Shown here: in pieces, positions 1-6,632 of the stretch
Layout: each line of letters begins with the position of its first letter
How positions within the stretch are numbered: the stretch's first letter is position 1
Source: Methanosarcina sp. UBA289
GTDB lineage: Archaea > Halobacteriota > Methanosarcinia > Methanosarcinales > Methanosarcinaceae
Assembly (NCBI GenBank): GCA_002496565.1
Contig: DAKJ01000017.1
Coordinates: 176,366-193,997, forward strand
DNA length: 17,632 nt
Reading direction: 5' to 3'
Notes under the pieces: generated by a model
What the model saw: the letters and a program-made list of their open reading frames with translations, nothing else
The model's database searches: none
Told to the model about the DNA's origin: nothing
Program-made: the position numbers and the translations under genes

Positions 1-50
1 CAGCGACCCCAGCCGCCGCAGCCACCCCAGCCACAATCATTCCACCACAT
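1..50 (-). CDS. Trp/Gly/Cys-rich microprotein (5' part only)
   Basis: Only the first 16 codons are inside the window; the gene continues past the left edge. The reading is MWWNDCGWGGCGGWGR, a low-complexity Trp-Gly-Cys composition. The start is well supported: a full GGAGGT Shine-Dalgarno (complement of 58-63) lies 7 nt before the ATG at 50-48. I do not recognise a family with certainty, and the composition gives no catalytic hint. Such a peptide could be a structural or metal/thiol-binding microprotein, but this is a guess. It lies beyond mptE in the same direction, separated by about 660 bp of non-coding DNA, so it probably has its own promoter. The alternative is a chance open frame, but the ribosome binding site argues against that. 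Confidence 0.55.
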   Translation of the reverse strand, partial: MWWNDCGWGGCGGWGR

Positions 51-173
51 TATATTTACCTCCGTGATTTTGCTTATTATTCTGTTTAGTTCAGATATCG
101 TAGAAAGTGGATTTCCTAAGATTAGAGAGCTAAGAACTATCACTCTAATCAAACCCCTTATCCACTCCCGAAG

Positions 174-259
174 CATACTCTCATGGGAACTTTTTTAGAA
201 ATTATTCAAATTACTTATTTTCTTATGGCGAGAAACGATTCGACTGCCATGAGAGTATG
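174..259. repeat. 13-bp perfect inverted repeat, 60-bp spacer
   Basis: CATACTCTCATGG at 174-186 is the exact reverse complement of CCATGAGAGTATG at 247-259. If the minus-strand microprotein gene is transcribed from a TATA-like tract near 275-290, the repeat would lie in its leader RNA and could form a long stem. It could also be a small-RNA stem or the remnant of a small mobile element. The repeat itself is certain; its function is unknown. Confidence 0.6.
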
Positions 260-486
260 AATTAACATATAATTGCAAATTATATAAAAGATTTAGAATA
301 ACTATTTCTTAATATTAATAACCTTTGAAAAACTGAGTAAACTCCCTATCAATAAAAAAGCTTACTTCTATATTTATTCTACAATTCCTACTTCTTTTAA
401 GATTCTCAATAAATCAGGAATAATAATCTGTAATTCATCGTATATGCAAAAAAGATAATCTCAATAGTATATATAAGCGCTATTAC

Positions 487-549
487 GAGGTTAGATCTAA
501 TTTAAGGCCTTATAAGGCGTTTATTTTATTGGGAAAGTTATATAACCTC
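487..549. promoter_or_regulatory. Cluster of three perfect palindromes
   Basis: TTAGATCTAA (491-500), GCCTTATAAGGC (507-518) and GTTATATAAC (537-546) are each perfect palindromes within 56 bp. They are enclosed by GAGGTTA (487-493) and its inverse TAACCTC (543-549). This could be an operator array or a structured RNA. No regulator is identified. Confidence 0.35.
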
Positions 550-715
550 TCTTATTTTTGGACTTCATCAATTTAGCTATTTTTATAATAAGTGAAATAT
601 TTATATAAAGGATCACTATTCAATAAGGTAAGTTTTTCTATTCAGATTAAGAATAAATGTAAACCAGCGCATCGATTTATTGACATATGGGGTAACAATT
701 TAGGCTCTTTGATTT

Positions 716-1357
716 TTAAGAATCGTAAATCCCTATTAATTTCTTTGCCCATTTCAATTTCTTTTTCTTAATCGGGTTTACATCGCTATCTTCAAAATCA
801 AAACCTACCAGCCTAATTTTTTTAGCTCCAAATTCTCTAGCTACAAAAAAGCATCTATCTCCATCGCTGAAGCCGCCAAAATTGTAGACCTTATCAAAAG
901 GTCTTGCCTGGGTAGTTGCAATAAATCGTTTAAAGCGAGGCACATATTTTTCAAGCTTATCGATATTGTCCCCATGCGCGTGAATAAGGACTATTGAACC
1001 CATCTCGCAGGCTAGAATTTCTTTTTCAATATCAGCTTCAGAGTTGCCATCAAGATCGGTACAGATGACTTCAGGTATTATGCCCATATCTATGAGAACT
1101 GCGGCTGCTCCATCGGCTGCAATTACCGTAAAATCCGAAAAATTGATTTCCGAAAGGTCGTCTCTGAGTCGGGGAGCGTTTCCGCACACAAGAACAGGCT
1201 TTCCGGAAATTAGGGCTCTAAGTTTGGACAGGCTGGCAGTGTTTTCCTCTGTCAGCATGCGGGAAAGGAATAGAGCTGCCTTTTCATCACCTTCTCGGTC
1301 AAACCCAAAATCCTCAAGGATTCGTTCGTAAATCGGCTCCCAGGTAGCAAAATCCAT
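716..1357 (-). CDS. mptE: 6-hydroxymethylpterin diphosphokinase MptE-like protein
   Basis: A 213-aa cytoplasmic protein of the DUF115/MptE family, which in archaea transfers diphosphate from ATP to 6-hydroxymethyl-7,8-dihydropterin in methanopterin (C1 carrier) synthesis. Recognisable family segments are VLVCGNAPRLRDDL (about residue 55, a Gly-rich nucleotide-binding loop), VIAADGAAAVLIDMGIIPEV followed by the acidic ICTDLDG, HAHGDN, and the C-terminal NFGGFSDGDR...IRLVGFDFED. Length is close to the usual archaeal form. The gene starts 69 bp after the ileS stop in the same direction, so co-transcription with ileS is likely. An AGGA upstream of the ATG is a weak, rather distant ribosome binding site. 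It ends in TAA. The family call is strong; the exact substrate follows from family knowledge, since some DUF115 proteins have other roles. Confidence 0.88.
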   Translation of the reverse strand: MDFATWEPIYERILEDFGFDREGDEKAALFLSRMLTEENTASLSKLRALISGKPVLVCGNAPRLRDDLSEINFSDFTVIAADGAAAVLIDMGIIPEVICTDLDGNSEADIEKEILACEMGSIVLIHAHGDNIDKLEKYVPRFKRFIATTQARPFDKVYNFGGFSDGDRCFFVAREFGAKKIRLVGFDFEDSDVNPIKKKKLKWAKKLIGIYDS

Positions 1358-1426
1358 ATAAATCAGTTTCCTTTCCGTTTTGCAATTTGAGTTCTAAATT
1401 TCTTTGTTTTACTTCTTTTTAAGAGA

Positions 1427-4400
1427 TTACTTCTTTGCAATTCCCATTTTCATGGCAATGCCTTCGACATCCCAATCCTTTACAAGGGCTCCGGAAACCT
1501 CAAGATCACTACCAAGATCAAATATCTCGGCTCTTACCTCCTCTGCAATCAGATCCTTGAGGGTTTCAACGAGCTTCAGGACTCTATCGTCTTCGATCCA
1601 AACGGAAGCACGGATGTTTTCATCCACTACTAGGTCAAGTTCCTTCCGCATGTCCTGAAGTCTGCGAATTACTTCCCTTGCATACCCTTCAGCTTCCAGC
1701 TCGGGAGTCAGGTTTGCATCTACATAAACAAGGCCGGCATCGGACTCTGCACTTGCTGTCCCTCCTGGAAGGGTTTCTTTGAAATTTGCCATGCCCGGAG
1801 TTACTGTAACCATTGTTCCGTCTGCAAGGGAGAGCTCAAACTCACCATTCTCGGCAAAGGCCTTTTTCAAAGCAAGACCGTCAACCTTCTGCAGGGCAGG
1901 GATGATTTTTCCTGCATCCTTCTTGAAAACAGGACCTATTTTGCTCGGATCAGGGATTACTTCAAGCCCGAGCTCATCCCAGCTCTCAGCAACACCTGTC
2001 AGGACAATTGCCTTGGAATTTGTCTGGTCCATAAGAACTGAGCGCAATCTCTTAACAGCCTTTGCTGCGTCCTCACTTTCAGGGGAAACAATTATTCGGG
2101 AAACAGGCCACCTGAGTTTTCTTCCTGCTTTCTGGCGGGCGTTTGAGGCGGCTTCCACAATAGAACGTGCAGTCTTCATGGCAGCTTCGAGCTCAGGATC
2201 AAGATAGTCTTCATTGACCTTCGGCCAGTCGCACATATGAACCGATTCCAGTGCATTCGGATCTACGTTCCGTATCAGGTTCTGATACATCTCTTCAGCC
2301 AGGTAGGGCATGAAAGGAGAGATCAGTTTTGTAAGGGTTGCGTAGACTTCATAAAGCACGCAGTAAGCTGCAAGCTTGTCAGGGTCATCAGCTTCGGTCC
2401 AAGTTCTTGGACGAATAAGCTGGATATACCAACGAGATAGGTCTTCAAGCGTGAATTCCAGAATCTCACGCACAGCCTTATGCAGGAAATACCCGCTCAT
2501 TGCTTCGTCTACAGCTTTAACAACGGATTGAGCTCTTGAGAGAATCCACTTGTCCTCTTCCCTGAGCGCGTCTTTTACGGAATCAAGGCTAACCTTCAGC
2601 GGATCAAAATTATCGAGCGCCATATAAGGAAGCGGGAACCTGAAGACATTCCAGAGGATATTTATTGAACGGTTAACGGTTTCCACTTCTTCCTGGTTGA
2701 ACTTAAGGTCATCCCAGGGTGCGCTTGATGAAAGCACATAGGCACGCAGGGTGTCAGCACCATATTTATCGATTACATCAATTGGAGAAATTACGTTCCC
2801 AAGGCTCTTGGACATCTTCTTTCCGCCTGCGTCAAGCGTAAAACCGTGCATGAGTACACTCTTGTACGGAGCCCGTCCGAAGCTCACCATGCTTGCTCCG
2901 AGTTGAGAATAGAACCAGCCACGGGTTTGGTCATGCCCCTCAGTGATAAAGTCCGCAGGCCACCATTCATCGAACTCCTCCCTAGTCTGCGGGAACTTCA
3001 GGGTAGCCCAGGAAGCGACAGCCGAATCAAACCAGACATCGAAAACGTCTTCAACACGCTTTTTCTCTCCTCCGCACTCACAGGGAATAGTTATTTTATC
3101 CACGTAAGGACGGTGAAGTTCAACATCGCTGCCTGCTCCGGATTTTTCCAGCAGTTCGGCTTTGGTTCCTATTACCTCAAGCTTTCCGCATTTCTTGCAC
3201 TTCCAGACCGGAATCGGGATTCCCCAGTAGCGCTGCCTGGAGATACACCAGTCCCGAGCGCCTTCAACCCAGGTTCTGAATCTGGCTGAACCTGCCCAGT
3301 CAGGGTACCAATCTACGGCATCAATCGCCTCAAGCATTTTGTCCTTTATCTCTGTAACCTTGAGGAACCATTGTTCGGTTGCTAGGTAGATTATAGGAGT
3401 CTTACAGCGCCAGCAATGCCCGTATCTGTGCGTGACAGTCCCTTCTGCAAGCAACCTGTCACGTTCCCTGAGATCTTTGATTACAATCGGGTTTGCTTCC
3501 CTGACGTTTTTGCCCGCGTATTCCCCGGCTTCCTCGGTATAGGAACCATTCGGACCCACGGGACAGAGGATCGGAAGCTTATACTTCACGCCAACGTTAA
3601 AGTCATCCATACCGTGCCCTGGGGCAATATGTACACAGCCTGTATTTTCTGCAGTTACGTAATCAGCAAGATAAACGCCATGCTTTATCTCGTTCTGCAC
3701 AGGCACGAGATCCCCAACAGGGCTTTCGTACTCAAGCTTTGTGAGATCTTCCCCAAGCATTGTTTCAAGCACTTCATAGTCAACATACCTGCCCTGTTTA
3801 AGGACATTCTCTATCAGATCAGAGGCTGCAATTAAAATTTCTTCCGAGCCATTCTGCCTGATTGCCCTGAATTTAGAGTACTCGAAACTTGGATGTACGG
3901 CTACAGCCACGTTTGCAGGAATTGTCCAGGGGGTCGTTGTCCAGATAACTATGAAGGTGTTTTCCTCGCCTTTGACCTTAAACTTCACATAGATTGATGG
4001 GTCGGTTCTCTCGGCATATTCAACCTCGGAGTCTGCAATCGCAGTCTCACAGCGCGGGCACCAGTTGACTGAGCGCTTGCCAACATCCAGAAGGTCTTTT
4101 TCACTGGCTTGCTTGAGAGTCCACCAGGCAGCTTCGATGTAATCATCTTTTAAGGTCATGTAAGGGTCGTCCCACTGCAGCCAGACCCCAAGCCTCTGGA
4201 ACTGCTCGGTCATTGCCTGTTTCTGGTTGATGGCAAATTCTTTACATTTTTCAATAAAATTTTCTACCCCGAAGCTCTCAATGTCCTTTTTAGATTTGAA
4301 TCCGAGCACGCCTTCGACTTTGACTTCAATTGGCAGGCCGTGCATATCCCAGCCTGGGCGCTCGAGAATATTACGGTTATTCATGGAGTAATAGCGGAGA

Positions 4401-4603
4401 ATGGAATCTTTAATTACTTTATTCCAGGCAGTCCCCAAGTGAATATGTCCGGTCGTATATGGGGGGCCGTCAACAAAAAAAAGTCTTTTTCCGGTCTTGC
4501 GGTGCTCTCGGGTTTTTCGATAAGCATCGCTATCTTCCCAGAGCTGCGTTACCTTTTTTTCAATTTGTTCTGCGTTATACTTGGCAGTGATTTCTTTTAT
4601 CAT
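1427..4603 (-). CDS. ileS: Isoleucyl-tRNA synthetase
   Basis: A 1058-aa class I aminoacyl-tRNA synthetase that charges tRNA-Ile with isoleucine, full length for the archaeal/eukaryotic-type enzyme. The N-terminal ATP signature appears as GHIHLG (residues 52-57, a variant of HIGH) after the DGPPYTTG strand. The large insertion contains the CP1 editing domain, with the WTTTPWTIPANVAVAVHP segment. KMSKS is at residues 596-600, preceded by GWFYSQL and MHGFTLDAGGKK. Cys pairs at C182/C185, near 396, at C469/C472 and near 510 are likely zinc sites. The C-terminal anticodon-binding region follows. A GAGG Shine-Dalgarno lies 7-8 nt upstream of the ATG. The minus-strand TATATAAA at about 4642-4649 fits its promoter, giving a leader of about 15-20 nt. 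mptE lies downstream. This is a housekeeping gene and marks the host side of the junction. Confidence 0.98.
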   Translation of the reverse strand: MIKEITAKYNAEQIEKKVTQLWEDSDAYRKTREHRKTGKRLFFVDGPPYTTGHIHLGTAWNKVIKDSILRYYSMNNRNILERPGWDMHGLPIEVKVEGVLGFKSKKDIESFGVENFIEKCKEFAINQKQAMTEQFQRLGVWLQWDDPYMTLKDDYIEAAWWTLKQASEKDLLDVGKRSVNWCPRCETAIADSEVEYAERTDPSIYVKFKVKGEENTFIVIWTTTPWTIPANVAVAVHPSFEYSKFRAIRQNGSEEILIAASDLIENVLKQGRYVDYEVLETMLGEDLTKLEYESPVGDLVPVQNEIKHGVYLADYVTAENTGCVHIAPGHGMDDFNVGVKYKLPILCPVGPNGSYTEEAGEYAGKNVREANPIVIKDLRERDRLLAEGTVTHRYGHCWRCKTPIIYLATEQWFLKVTEIKDKMLEAIDAVDWYPDWAGSARFRTWVEGARDWCISRQRYWGIPIPVWKCKKCGKLEVIGTKAELLEKSGAGSDVELHRPYVDKITIPCECGGEKKRVEDVFDVWFDSAVASWATLKFPQTREEFDEWWPADFITEGHDQTRGWFYSQLGASMVSFGRAPYKSVLMHGFTLDAGGKKMSKSLGNVISPIDVIDKYGADTLRAYVLSSSAPWDDLKFNQEEVETVNRSINILWNVFRFPLPYMALDNFDPLKVSLDSVKDALREEDKWILSRAQSVVKAVDEAMSGYFLHKAVREILEFTLEDLSRWYIQLIRPRTWTEADDPDKLAAYCVLYEVYATLTKLISPFMPYLAEEMYQNLIRNVDPNALESVHMCDWPKVNEDYLDPELEAAMKTARSIVEAASNARQKAGRKLRWPVSRIIVSPESEDAAKAVKRLRSVLMDQTNSKAIVLTGVAESWDELGLEVIPDPSKIGPVFKKDAGKIIPALQKVDGLALKKAFAENGEFELSLADGTMVTVTPGMANFKETLPGGTASAESDAGLVYVDANLTPELEAEGYAREVIRRLQDMRKELDLVVDENIRASVWIEDDRVLKLVETLKDLIAEEVRAEIFDLGSDLEVSGALVKDWDVEGIAMKMGIAKK

Positions 4604-4623
4604 AGAAGATCCTCAAATGTGAC

Positions 4624-4652
4624 ATCTTTTATAGTTGATAGTTTATATACTA
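4624..4652. promoter_or_regulatory. Overlapping divergent promoters, ileS and integrase
   Basis: Only 53 bp separate the ileS start (4603) from the integrase start (4657). On the minus strand, TATATAAA (complement of 4642-4649) is placed correctly for ileS. On the plus strand, CTTTTATAG (4625-4633) lies about 27 bp before the integrase ATG, which would give a transcript starting at or beside the start codon. No Shine-Dalgarno is visible before 4657, which fits a leaderless message. The assignments rest on spacing only. Confidence 0.5.
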
Positions 4653-4656
4653 AAGC

Positions 4657-5721
4657 ATGGATGGGGAAATAATCTTAGCGGAATATTTGCAAAGGTTAGA
4701 GGATGATGGATTAAGTAAACGAACGATAGATAATAACATTTTTGTATTAACTCCTTTCGTTAAATGGCTAGGTAATCAGGAGATATCAGATAAAACTGTT
4801 ATGGCGTATCTCAGATCCTTGAAACCTAAAAATTACTCTGATAGCACATTATACCAATATAGAGCAGTGTTAAAAAAGTTTCTATCTACTATCTCGCCGG
4901 AACAAGCACGCGGTATAAAACTAAAGGTTAAGAAGAGAGAACCGCCAATCATATTGACACAGGAAGAGGTTGAAAGGCTCATAGAAGCGTGCAGGAATCC
5001 AAGAGACAGAGCCTTAGTGTCTTTTCTTTACGAGTCTGGCTGCAGGAAAGGTGAGCTTGTTTCTATCAGGCTGGAAAATATCACTTTTACGGAATTCGGC
5101 GCAACTGTTACAATCCCAAGGGGGAAAACGGGATCACGCACATTACCTATAGTATACTCTGCATCATATTTACGTCAATGGATCGACTGTCACCCCACTA
5201 AGGGATCCTGTGACCCGCTATTCTGTTCTCTTCAGGAACCCTTTGCACGTTTCTCTTTTTCTGGACTATCACATCTTATGCGTGTTCTAAAAGAGAGAAC
5301 TGGAATAAAGAAAAAGATTTACCCTCACATTTTCAGGCATAGCCGCGCGTCCCATTTGGCAAATAAATTTACGGAGCAGCAGCTTAAGCAGTTCTTAGGC
5401 TGGACTGCTGGATCTAATATGGCAGCCGTATACGTTCATCTTTCACAAAGGGATATAGAGGACGCAGTATTAAATATGCATGGTATTGAGTCTACGCAAA
5501 AAAGAAATGATAATTTTAAAGTGGAACGCTGCCCGCGTTGTAAGGAAATTAATCCTGAAACATCCAAGTACTGCGGGAAATGCGGAATGCCTTTAAAAGA
5601 TGAAGCACGCGAAGCTATTGAGAAAGCAGAAGCTGAAATTGACCTTGCAATTATGAAAGCGGCCGTGTTGAACCCTGAAATTCTTGAAGAAATAGCAAAA
5701 AGACTAAAGTTTGAAAAATGA
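4657..5721 (+). CDS. Tyrosine recombinase with C-terminal zinc ribbon
   Basis: A 354-aa integrase/Xer-family site-specific recombinase. Residues 1-90 form a SAM-like core-binding domain, with the catalytic domain at about 95-275. The active-site set is complete: R130 (SGCRKGEL), K157 (RGKTGSR), H224 and R227 (HIFRHSR), W249 in the second His/Trp position (LGWTAGSN), and the nucleophile Y259 (VYVHLS). A zinc-ribbon module follows (C292-x2-C295...C306-x2-C309), then a Glu/Ala-rich helical tail. The start at 4657 lacks a Shine-Dalgarno, and a leaderless start is proposed from the TATA position. The gene is divergent from ileS and followed by plasmid/virus-like genes, so it is probably the element's integrase, acting in cis to insert or excise it. 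It could instead be a resident Xer-like recombinase. No tRNA or attachment repeat is visible nearby. Confidence 0.9.
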   Translation: MDGEIILAEYLQRLEDDGLSKRTIDNNIFVLTPFVKWLGNQEISDKTVMAYLRSLKPKNYSDSTLYQYRAVLKKFLSTISPEQARGIKLKVKKREPPIILTQEEVERLIEACRNPRDRALVSFLYESGCRKGELVSIRLENITFTEFGATVTIPRGKTGSRTLPIVYSASYLRQWIDCHPTKGSCDPLFCSLQEPFARFSFSGLSHLMRVLKERTGIKKKIYPHIFRHSRASHLANKFTEQQLKQFLGWTAGSNMAAVYVHLSQRDIEDAVLNMHGIESTQKRNDNFKVERCPRCKEINPETSKYCGKCGMPLKDEAREAIEKAEAEIDLAIMKAAVLNPEILEEIAKRLKFEK

Positions 5722-5816
5722 ATCTTTATTTATCTTTGACTAACTTGTCTTTTTTCTGGAAAAACGGAAAACCTTTTTATACCATAGAAGACTACGACAG
5801 CTTTTATAAATTATAA
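5718..5816 (+). CDS. Possible 32-aa peptide coupled to integrase
   Basis: A small frame opens with ATG overlapping the integrase stop as ATGA, the usual translational coupling geometry, and ends in TAA after 32 codons. The C-terminal half reads WKNGKPFYTIEDYDSFYKL, which looks more like a real soluble peptide than random AT-rich translation. There is no separate Shine-Dalgarno and no recognised family. Its stop lies inside the 19-bp palindrome 5801-5819. It may be a chance frame. Confidence 0.3.
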   Translation: MNLYLSLTNLSFFWKNGKPFYTIEDYDSFYKL

Positions 5817-5819
5817 AAG
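5801..5819. repeat. 19-bp palindrome after integrase
   Basis: CTTTTATAA-A-TTATAAAAG is a perfect inverted repeat with 9-bp arms around a single central base. It could be an operator or an AT-rich terminator-like structure; the nearest downstream T-runs are broken (5841-5852). Confidence 0.45.
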
Positions 5820-5909
5820 TTTTAAGACCTCTTCTATTGCTGTTTTACTTTTTGCCGCAACTTAATTCATTGTGCGTAGACTTAAAATTCTGAAAAAATT
5901 TTCATGAAC

Positions 5910-5985
5910 TTAGTTTCTGAACTAAACTCATTAAACTTGTTTAGGACGTTTTTGGCCGTATGTCCGGTTTTAGTATATATACTAA
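5910..5985. promoter_or_regulatory. Promoter/operator region of the replication operon
   Basis: The non-coding gap 5817-6104 precedes the replication operon. TTAGTATATATACTAA (5970-5985) is a perfect 16-bp palindrome with a TATATATA core, so a TATA box embedded in a possible operator. A smaller inverted repeat, TTAGTT/AACTAA, lies at 5910-5925. GTCCGGT at 5962-5968, one base from the origin iteron, sits immediately upstream of the palindrome. TATATACTAA also occurs at 4644-4653 at the integrase promoter. A dimeric RHH regulator or the replication protein would be natural ligands, but this is inference. Confidence 0.5.
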
Positions 5986-6104
5986 GGTACAATAATTTAA
6001 TGTGTTTAGCAAAGTTTAAATAATAAAACGAACAAATATAAGTTTAGGGGATAAAAAGAAAAACCCTGCAAAATATAGACAAAAATCAAAATGAGGAAAA
6101 TATT

Positions 6105-6290
6105 ATGGTCTCAAAAATTGAAGGAAATAAAATTAGCATAACACTGTTCGTAACACCTGAAACTTATTACGCCATTGAAGACGCACGTGGGTTTTTGAAA
6201 AGATCAACATACTGTGGGATGATTTTTGAAGAGCTATTTAATCCAAATCAAAAGGGAGTGAACAAGAATGATCAGTGTAGCAGCAGTTGA
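6105..6290 (+). CDS. Small ribbon-helix-helix-like protein
   Basis: A 61-aa protein whose residues 8-46 follow the ribbon-helix-helix pattern: strand KISITLFVT (9-17), helix PETYYAIEDARGFL (18-31), a turn with K32/R33/S34, then helix TYCGMIFEELF (35-45). Proteins of this fold (CopG/Arc type) bind DNA as dimers and often control plasmid replication or partition genes. Here it is first in an operon leading to the replication protein. GAGG lies 8 nt before the ATG, a good ribosome binding site. The last 23 bp overlap the next small gene. A palindromic TATA region upstream (5970-5985) could be its operator. The fold is inferred from pattern only; the basic residues usual in the DNA-contacting strand are sparse, so binding specificity is uncertain. 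Confidence 0.6.
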   Translation: MVSKIEGNKISITLFVTPETYYAIEDARGFLKRSTYCGMIFEELFNPNQKGVNKNDQCSSS

Positions 6291-6411
6291 TGCATTAAAG
6301 AATATTTATGAGAGTAAAAAAGAAACGGTTGAGTACTTGTGCAGATTTGGCAATGCAATGGAAAAGGCGAAGGCTTCGTTCATTAAAGAAGTGGCGACAG
6401 GAAATTTCTGA
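6268..6411 (+). CDS. Hypothetical 47-aa protein
   Basis: A short gene with an AGGGAG ribosome binding site (6253-6258) about 9 nt before ATG 6268. It overlaps the end of the preceding RHH-like gene by 23 bp in another frame. The product begins MISVAAVDALKNIYESKKET and continues with VEYLCRFGNAMEKAKASFIKE, so it is predicted to be almost entirely amphipathic helix. It ends in TGA inside the left arm of the 12-bp hairpin 6405-6446. No family is recognised. Its place between a putative regulator and the primase suggests a replication or copy-control accessory. Confidence rests on start signals and operon layout. Confidence 0.55.
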   Translation: MISVAAVDALKNIYESKKETVEYLCRFGNAMEKAKASFIKEVATGNF

Positions 6412-6446
6412 TTCCGCTGATGTTTGGCGACACTCGGAATCAGAAA
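6405..6446 (+). promoter_or_regulatory. 12-bp hairpin between small genes
   Basis: TTTCTGATTCCG (6405-6416) and CGGAATCAGAAA (6435-6446) form a perfect 12-bp stem with an 18-nt loop. A second hairpin follows (TCACCTT 6458-6464 with AAGGTGA 6474-6480); its right arm holds the GGTGA ribosome binding site of the gene at 6487. No T-run follows the first stem, so this looks more like an RNA control element or processing site than a terminator. Sequestering that ribosome binding site could throttle downstream translation. Confidence 0.5.
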
Positions 6447-6486
6447 ATTCGATCACTTCACCTTATGAGAAAAAAGGTGATTAAAA

Positions 6487-6630
6487 ATGTTTACTAATAG
6501 TAATTATATCTGTAATGTTTATAAATCTTTCGTTAATGTCATAGCAGAAGCTGTTATTGTTTTAGCAATTGTTAACTACGAAATTAGTAAAAATAACGGT
6601 CAGGTTGCCGCATTTTTGAGGGGGGTCTAA
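6487..6630 (+). CDS. Hypothetical 47-aa protein with hydrophobic helix
   Basis: Starts at ATG 6487, 6 nt after the GGTGA ribosome binding site at 6476-6480, and stops with TAA at 6628-6630, two bases before the GTG of the primase-like gene. The final codons (FLRGV) contain the GAGGGGGG Shine-Dalgarno of that gene, so the two are tightly coupled. The product has one hydrophobic stretch (VNVIAEAVIVLAIVNY, residues 16-31) that could be a short membrane helix or a buried helix. No family is recognised. It may act partly as a leader peptide for translation of the replication gene. Confidence 0.5.
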   Translation: MFTNSNYICNVYKSFVNVIAEAVIVLAIVNYEISKNNGQVAAFLRGV

Positions 6631-6632
6631 GC

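Larger units (their letters stand above)
64..715. other. Non-coding AT-rich intergenic region with palindromes
   Basis: No convincing gene is seen on either strand. The stretch separates the end of mptE from the start of the Trp/Gly-rich microprotein and probably holds that gene's promoter and leader. TATA-like tracts occur around 275-290 and 596-608. It contains a 13-bp inverted repeat (174-186 and 247-259) and three perfect palindromes between 491 and 546, annotated separately. Confidence 0.6.

Noticed and set aside
1044..4672. Plus-strand open frames of 67-147 codons opposite ileS and mptE
   Set aside because: They oppose two certain genes and show no protein-like motifs.
5722..6104. tRNA gene as an integration target next to the integrase
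   Set aside because: No cloverleaf-like stems or T-loop motif were found here or in the ileS/integrase gap.
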